From assembly GCA_934133195.1 (NCBI GenBank), contig CAKPAZ010000004.1, positions 8,169 to 72,168 of the forward strand: a stretch of DNA of 64,000 bases. The letters run 5' to 3'. The DNA comes from an uncultured Bacilli bacterium (GTDB lineage: Bacteria > Bacillota_I > Bacilli_A > ML615J-28 > CAG-313). This document shows, piece by piece, positions 7,902 through 16,791 of this stretch (position 1 is the first letter of the stretch; each line of letters opens with the position of its first letter). Under the pieces are notes generated by a model. That model was not told the DNA's origin. It saw only the letters and a program-made list of their open reading frames with translations, and did not search any database. Both the position numbers and the translations under genes were made by a program.

Positions 7902-8630
7902 ATGACAGTATTTAAATTATTATTGATTGCTCACTTGTTTGGTGATTATTATTTCCAACCAACTTGCTTAGTTGAGAAAAAGAAGAATAGTATAAAAGAA
8001 TTAATTATTCATGTTTTGATTTATACTTTATTTATTTTTCTAGTATTATTACTATTTGGTAATGTATGGGAGATTATAATTTGGTCAGTTATTGTGTTTG
8101 CAACACACTTTTTGATTGATTACATTAGAGTTAAATTAACAAAGAAATATAATGAATGTGTTTCATTTTGGAGTTTTATTGTTGATCAAATACTACATAT
8201 AGCTATAATCTTTATAATTTCATTAATTATTAAAGATGATTTGAATTCTATTGGAAGTGCTATTCACAATATTTCGTTTTTTAAAGATATTAATTTTAAT
8301 AAAGTTATTACTTACTCTTTAGCATTTCTAATCATCTTAGCACCTGCGTCAGTATTTATCAAACATCTTTTTAATTATGTTTTCAATAAAAAAGGAATAT
8401 GTGAAAATGTTGATTCCGATAATGTGGGATCACTAATTGGTTGGCTTGAAAGAGTAGTAATCTTACTACTTGGTATTCTTGGCATGTATGGCTCAATTGC
8501 TTTAGTTTTAACTGCGAAGTCTCTCGCAAGATTTAAACAGTTGGAAAATAAAGAGTTTGCTGAGAAATATTTAGTGGGTACCTTAATAAGTTTAGTAATT
8601 GCCTTATTAACACTACTAATCATCAAATAA
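7902..8630 (+). CDS. DUF3307 integral membrane protein
   Basis: A 242-residue membrane protein with about six hydrophobic segments. Polar residues within or next to the membrane helices recur as in DUF3307: AHLFGDYYFQP near the N-terminus, HFLIDYIR (about 67-74) and FIVDQILHI (about 88-96), giving His/Asp pairs typical of membrane metal-dependent hydrolase-like families. It starts immediately after the SatD stop codon, and SatD plus DUF3307 is a recurrent pair. I infer that the soluble SatD protein signals to or is anchored by it. The C-terminus 'LARFKQLENKEFAEKYLVGTLIS' is followed by a last helix. Confidence 0.75.
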   Translation: MTVFKLLLIAHLFGDYYFQPTCLVEKKKNSIKELIIHVLIYTLFIFLVLLLFGNVWEIIIWSVIVFATHFLIDYIRVKLTKKYNECVSFWSFIVDQILHIAIIFIISLIIKDDLNSIGSAIHNISFFKDINFNKVITYSLAFLIILAPASVFIKHLFNYVFNKKGICENVDSDNVGSLIGWLERVVILLLGILGMYGSIALVLTAKSLARFKQLENKEFAEKYLVGTLISLVIALLTLLIIK

Positions 8631-9141
8631 GATCTTAACATATAGATGGGAGATGAATAAATGATATAAAAGTTATATATGAAACTATAATTAATAATTT
8701 TATTCGCGTAAGATAAAATGTTCAAATTCAATAAATCTATATATTTTCATATAAAATAATAATATTAAATGCCTGTGTTTTACCAATGATTATAATTTTG
8801 GATATTTCCACATAATTAATTTAAATTTATAAGAAATGAAAAATACGATGAATATTTTGTTTTAATTTTATTACCAAGACAGATATGTCATTACAACTGT
8901 TGTATTAACTTGTAGTAAAAAAGTAATTTTAAAATTGTTAAAAAATAATTATTAAACAGCTTTTTAAATAAGTAATATTATAAGTAAGTTTACAAGAAAT
9001 ATTTAATAATTAATAGAACATTAAGAAAAAAAGATTTGATTGAAATAATAGGATCTAATAAAATTGGTTATTGAAAAGTTAAAGACGTTAAAAATAAACT
9101 AACACAATTAATAAAATAAGAAAAATAAGTAGGAGAAACAT
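8631..9141. other. Long AT-rich non-coding gap
   Basis: 511 bases with very low GC and frequent stops in all frames. I see no gene, RNA or clear repeat. Only a weak ribosome site (AGGAGAAAC) for the next gene stands out at 9131. Confidence 0.6.
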
Positions 9142-10455
9142 ATGAAAAGAAATATATTAGAATTATACTACAATTATGAAGCAATAAATGAAAGCATAAA
9201 TTTCATTGCTCCATTAATTATAGAACGTAAAAATAAATTAAAAAGAAAACTAGATGATACCAAACAATTTTATGATATTGTTAAAAAAATTAGTGATGTT
9301 ATCAGGGAATTTAAGCCGACTGATGAACTTAATGAAAATGAAATTAAGGAAATTAATATAAAAATAACAAATAAATTATTAGATTTAGGATTAGCTACTA
9401 TTAATGAAAATAATGAATTTACATTTAATATAAAGGAAGATATTGAACCGGTTAAAAATATAGATGAAGTAATAGATTCTTTAAGAGCAAGTAATAGAAA
9501 TAAAAGATTCTTATTTAATAATGCTGTTGTAAACTGTGTTACATCTTATGAACAATTTGTTGGATTTCTATTTAAAAGTTTTTATTTTCAAAATTCAAAT
9601 TGTGTGTGTAAAAAAGCTTTAACATTTGAAGAATTGAAAGAAATTGGTTCAGTAGAAGAGGCAAAAAATTATTTAATTAATAGAGAAATTAAAGATTTAA
9701 TGTATGGTAGCATTGATGACTGGCAAAAACATTTCAAAAATAATATTAAAATTAAAATAAATCATTATGAAAACAACATAAAAGAAATTAATGAGATATT
9801 TTTACGAAGAAATTTAATAGTGCATAATAGTTCAATCGTTAATTCCATTTATTTAAAGGAAATTGGAAATAGCGATTATAAAATAGATGACCCAATAGAA
9901 AGTTCAACTGAATATATTAATAATGTTCAAAAGTTGTTGTTTGTAAACGCATTTTATTTAGGAATATTTTGTATTGATAAAATGGGTTACTCCAAGGATG
10001 AGAAACTAGAAATTGCAAATACTTTTTCTTTTATAGCATTTAATATGATGAAAAATGGAAAGTGGGAGCAAGCAAAAATAATATATTCAATAATCAAAGA
10101 ATTTGAATTATTTTCTAAAGAAGTGAAAGAAATGCACAATATTAATTATTTATTATGCCGCGTTAATTTAAATGAAGATAATATTTATGAAGAAATAGAA
10201 AAAATTGATTTTAGTGACAAATCAAATTTCTTAAAAATGGGATATTTTGCTCTAATGTTGAAAAAGGATGAATTAATTGAAACAATTAAATTAATGGGAA
10301 CTGAGGTCCGTACAGACATGATAAATGAGTGGCCAGTTTTTTTTAGAGTAAGAGAAGATAAGAAATATTATAATAAAGTTATAAAAGTAATTAATCAAAA
10401 GCATGATGAAAATAAAGACTTGATAAAAATTAATTTAGGTGGTAATAAAAGCTAA
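9142..10455 (+). CDS. Unknown protein with an HEPN-like Rx4H motif
   Basis: 437 residues, largely helical, with coiled-coil-like segments at 25-80. Residues 120-240 look like a HEPN domain: a helix with 'NAVVNCVTSYEQFVGFLFKS', then a long charged helix ending in RRNLIVHNS, where Arg223 and His228 form the Rx4H motif of HEPN ribonucleases. The C-terminal third ('MMKNGKWEQAKIIYSIIKEF', 'LNEDNIYEEIEKIDF') resembles a degenerate TPR-like region. HEPN proteins often act as RNA-cutting effectors in defence or toxin systems. It precedes an HExxH protease gene by 63 bases on the same strand, possibly as an operon. Function is unproven. Confidence 0.65.
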   Translation: MKRNILELYYNYEAINESINFIAPLIIERKNKLKRKLDDTKQFYDIVKKISDVIREFKPTDELNENEIKEINIKITNKLLDLGLATINENNEFTFNIKEDIEPVKNIDEVIDSLRASNRNKRFLFNNAVVNCVTSYEQFVGFLFKSFYFQNSNCVCKKALTFEELKEIGSVEEAKNYLINREIKDLMYGSIDDWQKHFKNNIKIKINHYENNIKEINEIFLRRNLIVHNSSIVNSIYLKEIGNSDYKIDDPIESSTEYINNVQKLLFVNAFYLGIFCIDKMGYSKDEKLEIANTFSFIAFNMMKNGKWEQAKIIYSIIKEFELFSKEVKEMHNINYLLCRVNLNEDNIYEEIEKIDFSDKSNFLKMGYFALMLKKDELIETIKLMGTEVRTDMINEWPVFFRVREDKKYYNKVIKVINQKHDENKDLIKINLGGNKS

Positions 10456-10518
10456 AAATTAGTAAAAAAGTATCTAATATATATAGCTTTGAAAAATTAA
10501 AAACTTGGGAGAAAAAAT

Positions 10519-11079
10519 ATGATTGAAATAGAAGAATTTGAATACCTATCAAAAAAATATACACCTTATATTAATAGTTTGATTGAGAAAAATAAAAAGT
10601 TTTATAAATTGAACTCACCTATAAAATGGCAATTCGGTTTTAATGAAAAATTAGCTTTTTTTGCATGGTCAGATAAAAATACTAATTTGATTACACTAAA
10701 CATTGCATCTGTTGATTATTCAATTCAAAATAATCAAAATTTATTAGTTGAGTTGTTTTTATTACACGAAATGAGACATGTATATCAATATCAGGAAGCT
10801 GAATTATATATTAGTAATCCTTTGATATGTGAAAACATAGAAATGGCTAAAAAATGGTATTACGAATTTCAAGAATATGTTCCCGCTTCAGATAATAATA
10901 AAAATTTTAACTATTATTTACAGGAATCGGAAAAAGATGCATTTGTTTATTCCTATGCAATAATTATGTATAAGTATGGAAAAGTAGAATACTTAAATAT
11001 TCCAAAAGCATATGAAGGACCTAAAATTAAAAAAGAAATTAATAATTTAATGGTCATGTTCAAAAATAAAAAACTATAG
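10519..11079 (+). CDS. Putative zinc metalloprotease (HExxH)
   Basis: 186 residues with LLHEMRHVYQ: His83, Glu84 and His87 form the HExxH zinc site, and the downstream ESEKDAFVYS (Glu138) is a good third ligand, as in many small gluzincin-like proteases of islands and phages. No signal peptide is present, so it acts in the cytoplasm. 'GGGAGAAAAAAT' precedes the start. It follows the HEPN-like gene on the same strand, and a pair of a protease and a candidate RNase could form a switch in which the protease activates or destroys its partner; this is inference. Confidence 0.7.
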   Translation: MIEIEEFEYLSKKYTPYINSLIEKNKKFYKLNSPIKWQFGFNEKLAFFAWSDKNTNLITLNIASVDYSIQNNQNLLVELFLLHEMRHVYQYQEAELYISNPLICENIEMAKKWYYEFQEYVPASDNNKNFNYYLQESEKDAFVYSYAIIMYKYGKVEYLNIPKAYEGPKIKKEINNLMVMFKNKKL

Positions 11080-11231
11080 TGTTAATAGTTAAGAATATGA
11101 CATTACTTATAATGTTGTACAAACAATTTACTGTAATAATAAAATTTAATAAATATATTTAGTTTAATAATGAAATTTAACAATCATAAATCTATTATTA
11201 AATTACAATATTTTAAGAAAGGATGAGAAAT

Positions 11232-12560
11232 TTGGAACATAATAATAACAATATTTATTTTATAGATAAATTATTAGAGGATAATTTTTACTCAAAAATA
11301 GTTGATAATTATATTCCTTGTATTATTGAAAAAGGAAATCTTCAGGATAATAATAGTGATTTATATATAAAAACTATTTTAGCATCTCAAACGAAGGATA
11401 TAGAAAAAACATGGATGATTAACAATTTAGTACACTCTGCATCAAACGATGTATTTAATTGTATAGTTAGTTATAATTATAAATTCAATACGCTATATGG
11501 AATTAATCCATTTCTTATGGATGATTATAGTACTGTGTTTGTAGAACAGAAAAATTTATATGTTTTGGATATGGTATATAATGATTCTGGAACAATAAAT
11601 AAACCTGCTATATTGAAAAATGAAAATAATAATATTTACATTTATTATGACGTTTTAAAAGAAAAACTTCAAAAAAATGCATTTTCTAATAACTATAAAA
11701 TGTATGCAGAAATAGAATATAGAGAATATGTAGATCAATTTTATATGAATAAACAAATCGAAAAGATTAATAATGGATATATTGACGTACAATGTTTTAA
11801 AGAAGATGATGGTAAGAACATCTTATGGATACGAGCAACCATTGAAATTGATGTTGATCGTTTACTAGATAAAATATGCACAAAAAGAAAATTCGAAAAT
11901 TTAAATATTAAAGTTGTAGAGTTAGAAAGCGGTAAAATTAGAGATCTAAATACTAATAATTATGATGATGATATTAGTGCTGGACTCATTGTATTTAAGA
12001 AAGAGGCATATCAAGTATTATCAAAATATTATTATTTTTATGATATGATGTTAGTATCGAAAAACAATGAATTAGATTTATGTTTAATTGATAATCTAGA
12101 AGATTGTTTTGTGTTTTGGGAAGGAGAATTCAATAGCAAGATACCTATTGAAATAAAAAGAGAATTAGCAAAATACAACGATAAAAATAGAAAGGTAGGA
12201 ATAATTAGTAAAGGAATGTATGAATGGCAATTGAATGCTAATTGGAACTATATAGATGATGCATTACCTAATGAAAAATTAGCTAGTTACATTAGAAATA
12301 ACTATTTAGCACAAGCTTTGGAAATTGGGTTAGATTTTTACCCTCCGAAAAGTAATGAAGAATATGGTGATTTTGTTAATTTAATATTTAAAATACTTAA
12401 AATTTCATATAAAGATTTAAAAATTTCAAATGAAAAAATAGAATTATTAGAAAAAATAAGAAATAAGTCTGAAGTTTTTGCAAATCAAGATTTATTATAT
12501 AAAAACTACCAAGGTTTTTGTAATCTAATTAATAGGGTTGTTGAAAATGCAAATAACTAG
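11232..12560 (+). CDS. Unknown protein, partner of the OLD-like ATPase
   Basis: About 443 residues with no domain I recognise. The TTG at 11232 is preferred as start because the in-frame ATG at 11223 lies inside the ribosome site (AGAAAGGATGAG). The protein is acidic to neutral, soluble, rich in Asn and Lys, with an alternating strand pattern at 90-320 (for example 'NILWIRATIEIDVDRLL', 'GLIVFKKEAYQVLSKYYYFYD') and a helical C-terminus. Its last 14 bases overlap the start of the ATPase/TOPRIM gene, so the two are translationally coupled and probably act together, perhaps as sensor or cofactor of the nuclease. Confidence 0.65.
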   Translation: MEHNNNNIYFIDKLLEDNFYSKIVDNYIPCIIEKGNLQDNNSDLYIKTILASQTKDIEKTWMINNLVHSASNDVFNCIVSYNYKFNTLYGINPFLMDDYSTVFVEQKNLYVLDMVYNDSGTINKPAILKNENNNIYIYYDVLKEKLQKNAFSNNYKMYAEIEYREYVDQFYMNKQIEKINNGYIDVQCFKEDDGKNILWIRATIEIDVDRLLDKICTKRKFENLNIKVVELESGKIRDLNTNNYDDDISAGLIVFKKEAYQVLSKYYYFYDMMLVSKNNELDLCLIDNLEDCFVFWEGEFNSKIPIEIKRELAKYNDKNRKVGIISKGMYEWQLNANWNYIDDALPNEKLASYIRNNYLAQALEIGLDFYPPKSNEEYGDFVNLIFKILKISYKDLKISNEKIELLEKIRNKSEVFANQDLLYKNYQGFCNLINRVVENANN

Positions 12561-13821
12561 AGATGAATTCTTGAATAGTATTAAAACATCTAACTCTTCG
12601 TTATTTTGTATAGTTGGCCCTAATTATTCTGGAAAAACATATTTATTAAAAAATTTTTTTGAAAACTATATCACAATTGGTGGATTACTTATAGATGAAA
12701 CAGGTAAAGTAAGAAGAAAAGTTGCTACTGACGAAATTTTTATTTCAAGTGACAATAATTATTATATTTATCAGGATAAAAAGCAAAGAGGTAAAGATCA
12801 TACTGCTAATGGCTCAAAAGTTGCACTTGATGAAGCATCAAAGGAAATAATAAAGGTTGTAAAAAAATACAAAGATAGAATTATCAATTTTTTACAAAAT
12901 GGAAAGCCTGAATCTCTTGGGATATCAAAAATAATGAATATAATAAATATTTTATTATCAACTAACTTAAACAATATATCCTATGTTATTATTGATGAAC
13001 CTGAAAATTCATTAGATGATAATAATCTTAAAATAGTGATAGAATTTATAAACACATTAATTTTATTCAAAAAGAAAGTAGTAATTGTTACTCATAGTCC
13101 AAGATTACTTGAGCTAATGAAAGTAGAAGTTGATAATATATATAAAGTTAATGATCTAATGGGAAAAATACAAAATTTAAAGTTTACAGATGTTGAAAAG
13201 ATCTATATTGATTGTGGTAGTGAATTAAAAGAAGTACCTGGCTATAAAAGCCTTTATATTTCTGATATAATTCAATTCAACGCTGGCGAAATTTTTCGTA
13301 ATTTATATATTAATTACGTTCTAAAATCACAAGATTTTTATAGGGTATTATTCTACAATGATGTAGTATTAATGGAAGGCAAAACTGAAGAATTTATTAT
13401 TAGAGAGACAAAATATTCAAAAAAATACTCAAAAAATGTGTATTATATGGAGGGAAAATATAAAGCTTATTTTTTAATTGAGTTGTTTAGTAATTATTGT
13501 AATCAAGTTAATTGTTTTATGGATAGGGATAAAAAAAGCAAACTAGATGATAATAATAATTTTTCTTATCAAATGAATGATACTTTTAAAAGAAAATACA
13601 ATAATAATTTAAAAGTCAAAATTTTTTACTTCAATAATAATATTGAAGATGAACTTGGTGTTGACATAAATGAGGTAATGATAGATTTTGTGGGTGAAGA
13701 AAATAAAAATAATAAACGATGCAAAAAAAATTTAAAACCATTTATTTCATTGAGGTACTTACAAAAACATCCAGAATGCATCGAAAATCTTGATTCACTA
13801 ACAAATGAATTTAATTTTTAA
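12547..13821 (+). CDS. OLD-family-like endonuclease: ABC-type ATPase fused to TOPRIM
   Basis: 424 residues. Walker A is GPNYSGKT (24-31), an ABC-signature-like segment ESLGISKI lies near 122-129, Walker B is YVIIDEPEN with Asp150/Glu151, and the switch His is in VTHSP (183). The C-terminal TOPRIM domain has the catalytic Glu277 in VVLMEGKTEE and the D-x-D pair Asp326/Asp328 in FMDRDKK. This layout is that of OLD (overcoming lysogenization defect) nucleases, but shorter than the 580-residue GajA. The start ATG at 12547 is preferred to the upstream TTG codons. The neighbour is not a UvrD helicase (Gabija) or a reverse transcriptase, so the system type is unclassified. A phage-defence role is inferred. 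Confidence 0.82.
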   Translation: MQITRDEFLNSIKTSNSSLFCIVGPNYSGKTYLLKNFFENYITIGGLLIDETGKVRRKVATDEIFISSDNNYYIYQDKKQRGKDHTANGSKVALDEASKEIIKVVKKYKDRIINFLQNGKPESLGISKIMNIINILLSTNLNNISYVIIDEPENSLDDNNLKIVIEFINTLILFKKKVVIVTHSPRLLELMKVEVDNIYKVNDLMGKIQNLKFTDVEKIYIDCGSELKEVPGYKSLYISDIIQFNAGEIFRNLYINYVLKSQDFYRVLFYNDVVLMEGKTEEFIIRETKYSKKYSKNVYYMEGKYKAYFLIELFSNYCNQVNCFMDRDKKSKLDDNNNFSYQMNDTFKRKYNNNLKVKIFYFNNNIEDELGVDINEVMIDFVGEENKNNKRCKKNLKPFISLRYLQKHPECIENLDSLTNEFNF

Positions 13822-13965
13822 ATTAATTTGTAATTTTAAATGCAACAAAATTAAGGTTAATTAGTTAAATAATCTTCATAATGATTCTTAAACTCTAAAG
13901 CCTAAATGATTTTAAAGATTGTGGTTCTATGAAATATTTTGACCCCCAACAAATTTATATAATCA

Positions 13966-14258
13966 TTAATAATATAAAATATTTTGCTCTCTATTTTTCT
14001 TATTAGAATTTATAATTTTAAATCTAAAAAAATCAAAATCGGAATATCCAAATCCGATTTTTTTTATTGTTTTACAAAAATTATTCTTACCTTCGATAGA
14101 ACCGTTAGATAATCTTTTATGTGTTACTGGATCCATGATAAAAGAGTTTGTAATTTCATTAATCCATGATTTATAAGTTAATGTAGTCTTTTTAAATTCA
14201 ATTTTAATTAAAACAAGATTTTTGCCTTGAATATTTAGTAAAATTATATAAAGAATTA
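13966..14258 (-). pseudogene. ISL3-family transposase, C-terminal remnant
   Basis: Reading the minus strand gives about 95 codons ending at 13966 with the DDE transposase C-terminal signature SNGSIEGKNN followed by 'KKIGFGYSDFDFFRFKI', typical of ISL3 transposases. Upstream the frame runs into a stop (near 14259) and no N-terminal part or inverted repeats are visible. It is a decayed leftover that shows past transposition within the island. Confidence 0.82.
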
Positions 14259-14270
14259 GATAATTAATAT

Positions 14271-14307
14271 AGAGTTACGCGTTATTACTTACCATAACTC
14301 TTTTTTT
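14271..14307 (+). terminator. Hairpin with T run, likely terminator
   Basis: AGAGTTACG and CATAACTCT form the arms (one mismatch) around a loop of about 20 bases, followed by seven T. It lies between the transposase remnant and the GIY-YIG gene. Confidence 0.5.
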
Positions 14308-14584
14308 ACCATAAAAGCACAAAAGCATAAAATATTTTATAGAACCATTAAACCTCATAAGTAAATAAGGTGATTCATTAAGGCTTTTTTAATACATCCG
14401 ATAACTCATTTTATAGTGTAATTTTCCAAATATTGTAAAATTTGAAATATTAATTATTATGGCATAAGATAATTTGTTAAAAATAGCAAAATCTTGCAAT
14501 AATTTATGTATTATGATAAAATTTTATATGAACATATCAAAAAATATATTCACTTTAAAAAATTTTATTATAGGAGCGAGAAAA

Positions 14585-15478
14585 ATGACAATAAAATTTG
14601 AATCTTTTTTTAAATTTGAACATCCAGAAAAAATTAAAGTTAAATTTAATATGACATCTGGTCGTGGTGGTGATAGAGCGTGGGACAATTTACGAGATGA
14701 TGATGGAAATTATCAACGTAATGATAATAAGTGGTATAATATGAATGCTCATAGAAGTGAAACAGGACAATCAAACAACAATCTTGAACATTATGAATAT
14801 GTTTTATCCTTTGCACAATATTATCCATATGGCCATGAATTTTATATATTTGGTGGATTATATAAAAAAACGGGTATTAGAAGTAATGACAAATATGAAT
14901 TAGAGTTACAAGATGACTATATAGAATATAGAAACAGATTAATTATTAAGTTAGAAAAATCAATTGGAAGAAATCTTTATTTAGTAAAGTTTAAAACTGT
15001 GTGTAACAAAATGAATGCTGTCATTTATGAGATCAGACCAGAAGGAAAACTTTCAGTTTTTCCAGGATATAATAATGTTAGATTAACGCATAAAGAACTA
15101 CAAAGTATTATCAATGGTAAGGAGATGGAATGGAAAAATGCATTGTCAGTGGTAAAAGGCGTTTACTGTATAACTGATACTTCAACAGGAAAAATCTACA
15201 TAGGCTCAGCTTATGGTAATACCAATGGTATATGGCAACGATGGTCATCATATGCTAATATTAAAAATCTCACAGGTGGTAATAAATATTTTGAATTACT
15301 AAAAAAAGAATGTGAATCATACATTATTGACAACTTTCAATATTCAATTTTAGAAATCATGGATTTTAAGACGGATAAGAATGAAATTATTCGAAGAGAA
15401 GAGTATTGGAAAAAAGTATTCAAAAGCGTAGAATATGGAATGAATGAAGCTAGAAAAAATGTTGATGAATATTTATAA
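14585..15478 (+). CDS. GIY-YIG domain protein, possible nuclease
   Basis: 297 residues. The start at 14585 is chosen over the upstream in-frame ATG because TAGGAGCGAG lies just before it and the extra 37 residues look non-coding. The N-terminal half (1-190) is an unrecognised strand-rich domain with 'YVLSFAQYYPYGHEFYIFGGLY'. The C-terminal third is a GIY-YIG nuclease fold: GVYCITDTSTGKIYIGSA, then an Arg in GIWQRWSSYA and a Glu/Asn end (EEYWKK, YGMNEA). The active-site Tyr, Arg and Glu are therefore all present. Proteins of this layout occur in islands and act as DNA-cutting enzymes; a defence role is inferred. Confidence 0.8.
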   Translation: MTIKFESFFKFEHPEKIKVKFNMTSGRGGDRAWDNLRDDDGNYQRNDNKWYNMNAHRSETGQSNNNLEHYEYVLSFAQYYPYGHEFYIFGGLYKKTGIRSNDKYELELQDDYIEYRNRLIIKLEKSIGRNLYLVKFKTVCNKMNAVIYEIRPEGKLSVFPGYNNVRLTHKELQSIINGKEMEWKNALSVVKGVYCITDTSTGKIYIGSAYGNTNGIWQRWSSYANIKNLTGGNKYFELLKKECESYIIDNFQYSILEIMDFKTDKNEIIRREEYWKKVFKSVEYGMNEARKNVDEYL

Positions 15479-15506
15479 TTATTAAAATATAAATACTAAT
15501 TATTCA

Positions 15507-15534
15507 AAAGACCTTCACAGGAAAGGCCTTTTAT
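15507..15534 (+). terminator. Intrinsic terminator after the GIY-YIG gene
   Basis: AAAGACCTT and AAGGCCTTTT form an imperfect stem around CACAGGA, followed by ATTTTT. Confidence 0.55.
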
Positions 15535-15711
15535 TTTTAAATATTTGTAATATTTTTTAAAATAAAAACATTCGTTATATAAAAAATAAATAAAAGTATT
15601 AAAAGAAAATTGAAATTAACATAATATTAGATAGATATAATTTGAATTTTTTAAAATTATATGATAAAATCATATCATAAAAATAAAATGTATAAATGAG
15701 GATTGAGAATT

Positions 15712-16731
15712 ATGAATGAAAAAATTATGAAAGCACTAGAAGCATGTAATAAAGTTTTAGAGGGCTTGGAAAATGAAACTCTTTCTATTTCATCTGCTTT
15801 AATGTTATGCTTGAAAATTGCTAGACTTACAAATGATGAAAATAATTTAAGTTGGTTAATGTATGAAAGTAGCGGTTATGCTAAAATTGATAATGATAAT
15901 CTTTTGCCAGAAGCTTTTGAAATCGCAAAAAAGCATGGAAGAAATTATATAATAGATGACAAAGAGTATGTGTTTACTGAATTAGTTCCAGAACTAGAAT
16001 CAAAGATTGAATGTGCAAAAATGCAAACTAATAACTTTACAACTAATGGTGCATCTACCTCTGGTAATTATGCTATGGGAGCGATGCACAGATTAACTGA
16101 ATCTGTTGCTTCGGAAAATAAAAAATTGTTAACTATAATGACTAGTTCGAGAAAAAAATTAATGATATTAGCAAGCCAATTTTATGATTATGCACTAAAA
16201 AAATCTATTGAAATAACATTTGGGAACGTTTCGCAAACGATTTTTGAATCTTATAGAGAAACTGTTAATGGATACTTAAATGATGTTTCAAAAGATACAC
16301 TAATGAAATTGCAAGCAATTGATGAAGGATTGCAAACTAACAATAAAGAAACGTATTCACAAATTTTAACTACATGCAGAAGATTATTTCAAGAATTGGT
16401 AAAAAATTTATTCAAAAGAGTTTTGCCTGAGTTCCAAGACGATCAGTTTAAAACTAAAAGTGGTAAATTCATAGATGTAAGTGGTGAACACTACAAAAAT
16501 AAACTTTCAGCAATAATTGAGACTTTGGAAGACAAAACATTAAATAAATCACTTGTTGGTACTAGCATATTATATTACATGGACTGGATTGATAACTTAA
16601 CTTCACTTCAATCCAAAGGAGTACATAATGATATTTCTCTAGAAGAAGCAAGAAGTTGTATTATTCAAACTTACATTTTTGCTGGTGAAATCATTAAGTT
16701 ATATGAAAACAATTTTAAAAATATTGATTGA
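15712..16731 (+). CDS. AbiTii-like protein with a C-terminal HEPN-like region
   Basis: 339 residues. The N-terminal 60 residues (ALEACNKVLEGLENETLSISSALMLC with the following 'WLMYESSGY') resemble the AbiTii domain, where a short helix pair precedes a conserved 'W...E..GY'. The middle is helical. The C-terminus has 'SKGVHNDISLEEARSC', similar to the last helix of HEPN-like domains in abortive-infection proteins, with a His-Asn-Asp in place of the usual RxxxxH. The ATG at 15712 is better placed after GAGGATTGAG than the TTG at 15703. AbiTii proteins are linked to phage abortive infection; function here is inferred. Confidence 0.62.
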   Translation: MNEKIMKALEACNKVLEGLENETLSISSALMLCLKIARLTNDENNLSWLMYESSGYAKIDNDNLLPEAFEIAKKHGRNYIIDDKEYVFTELVPELESKIECAKMQTNNFTTNGASTSGNYAMGAMHRLTESVASENKKLLTIMTSSRKKLMILASQFYDYALKKSIEITFGNVSQTIFESYRETVNGYLNDVSKDTLMKLQAIDEGLQTNNKETYSQILTTCRRLFQELVKNLFKRVLPEFQDDQFKTKSGKFIDVSGEHYKNKLSAIIETLEDKTLNKSLVGTSILYYMDWIDNLTSLQSKGVHNDISLEEARSCIIQTYIFAGEIIKLYENNFKNID

Positions 16732-16791
16732 ATGATATATTGATTAAATAAATATTGTTTTTTATAAATTTATTACAAATAGAGGAACTAT

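Noticed and set aside
12547..13821. Gabija (GajA) or PARIS assignment for the ATPase/TOPRIM gene
   Set aside because: There is no UvrD-like helicase next to it, and ATPase and TOPRIM are in one chain, unlike PARIS. Only the general OLD-like call is kept.
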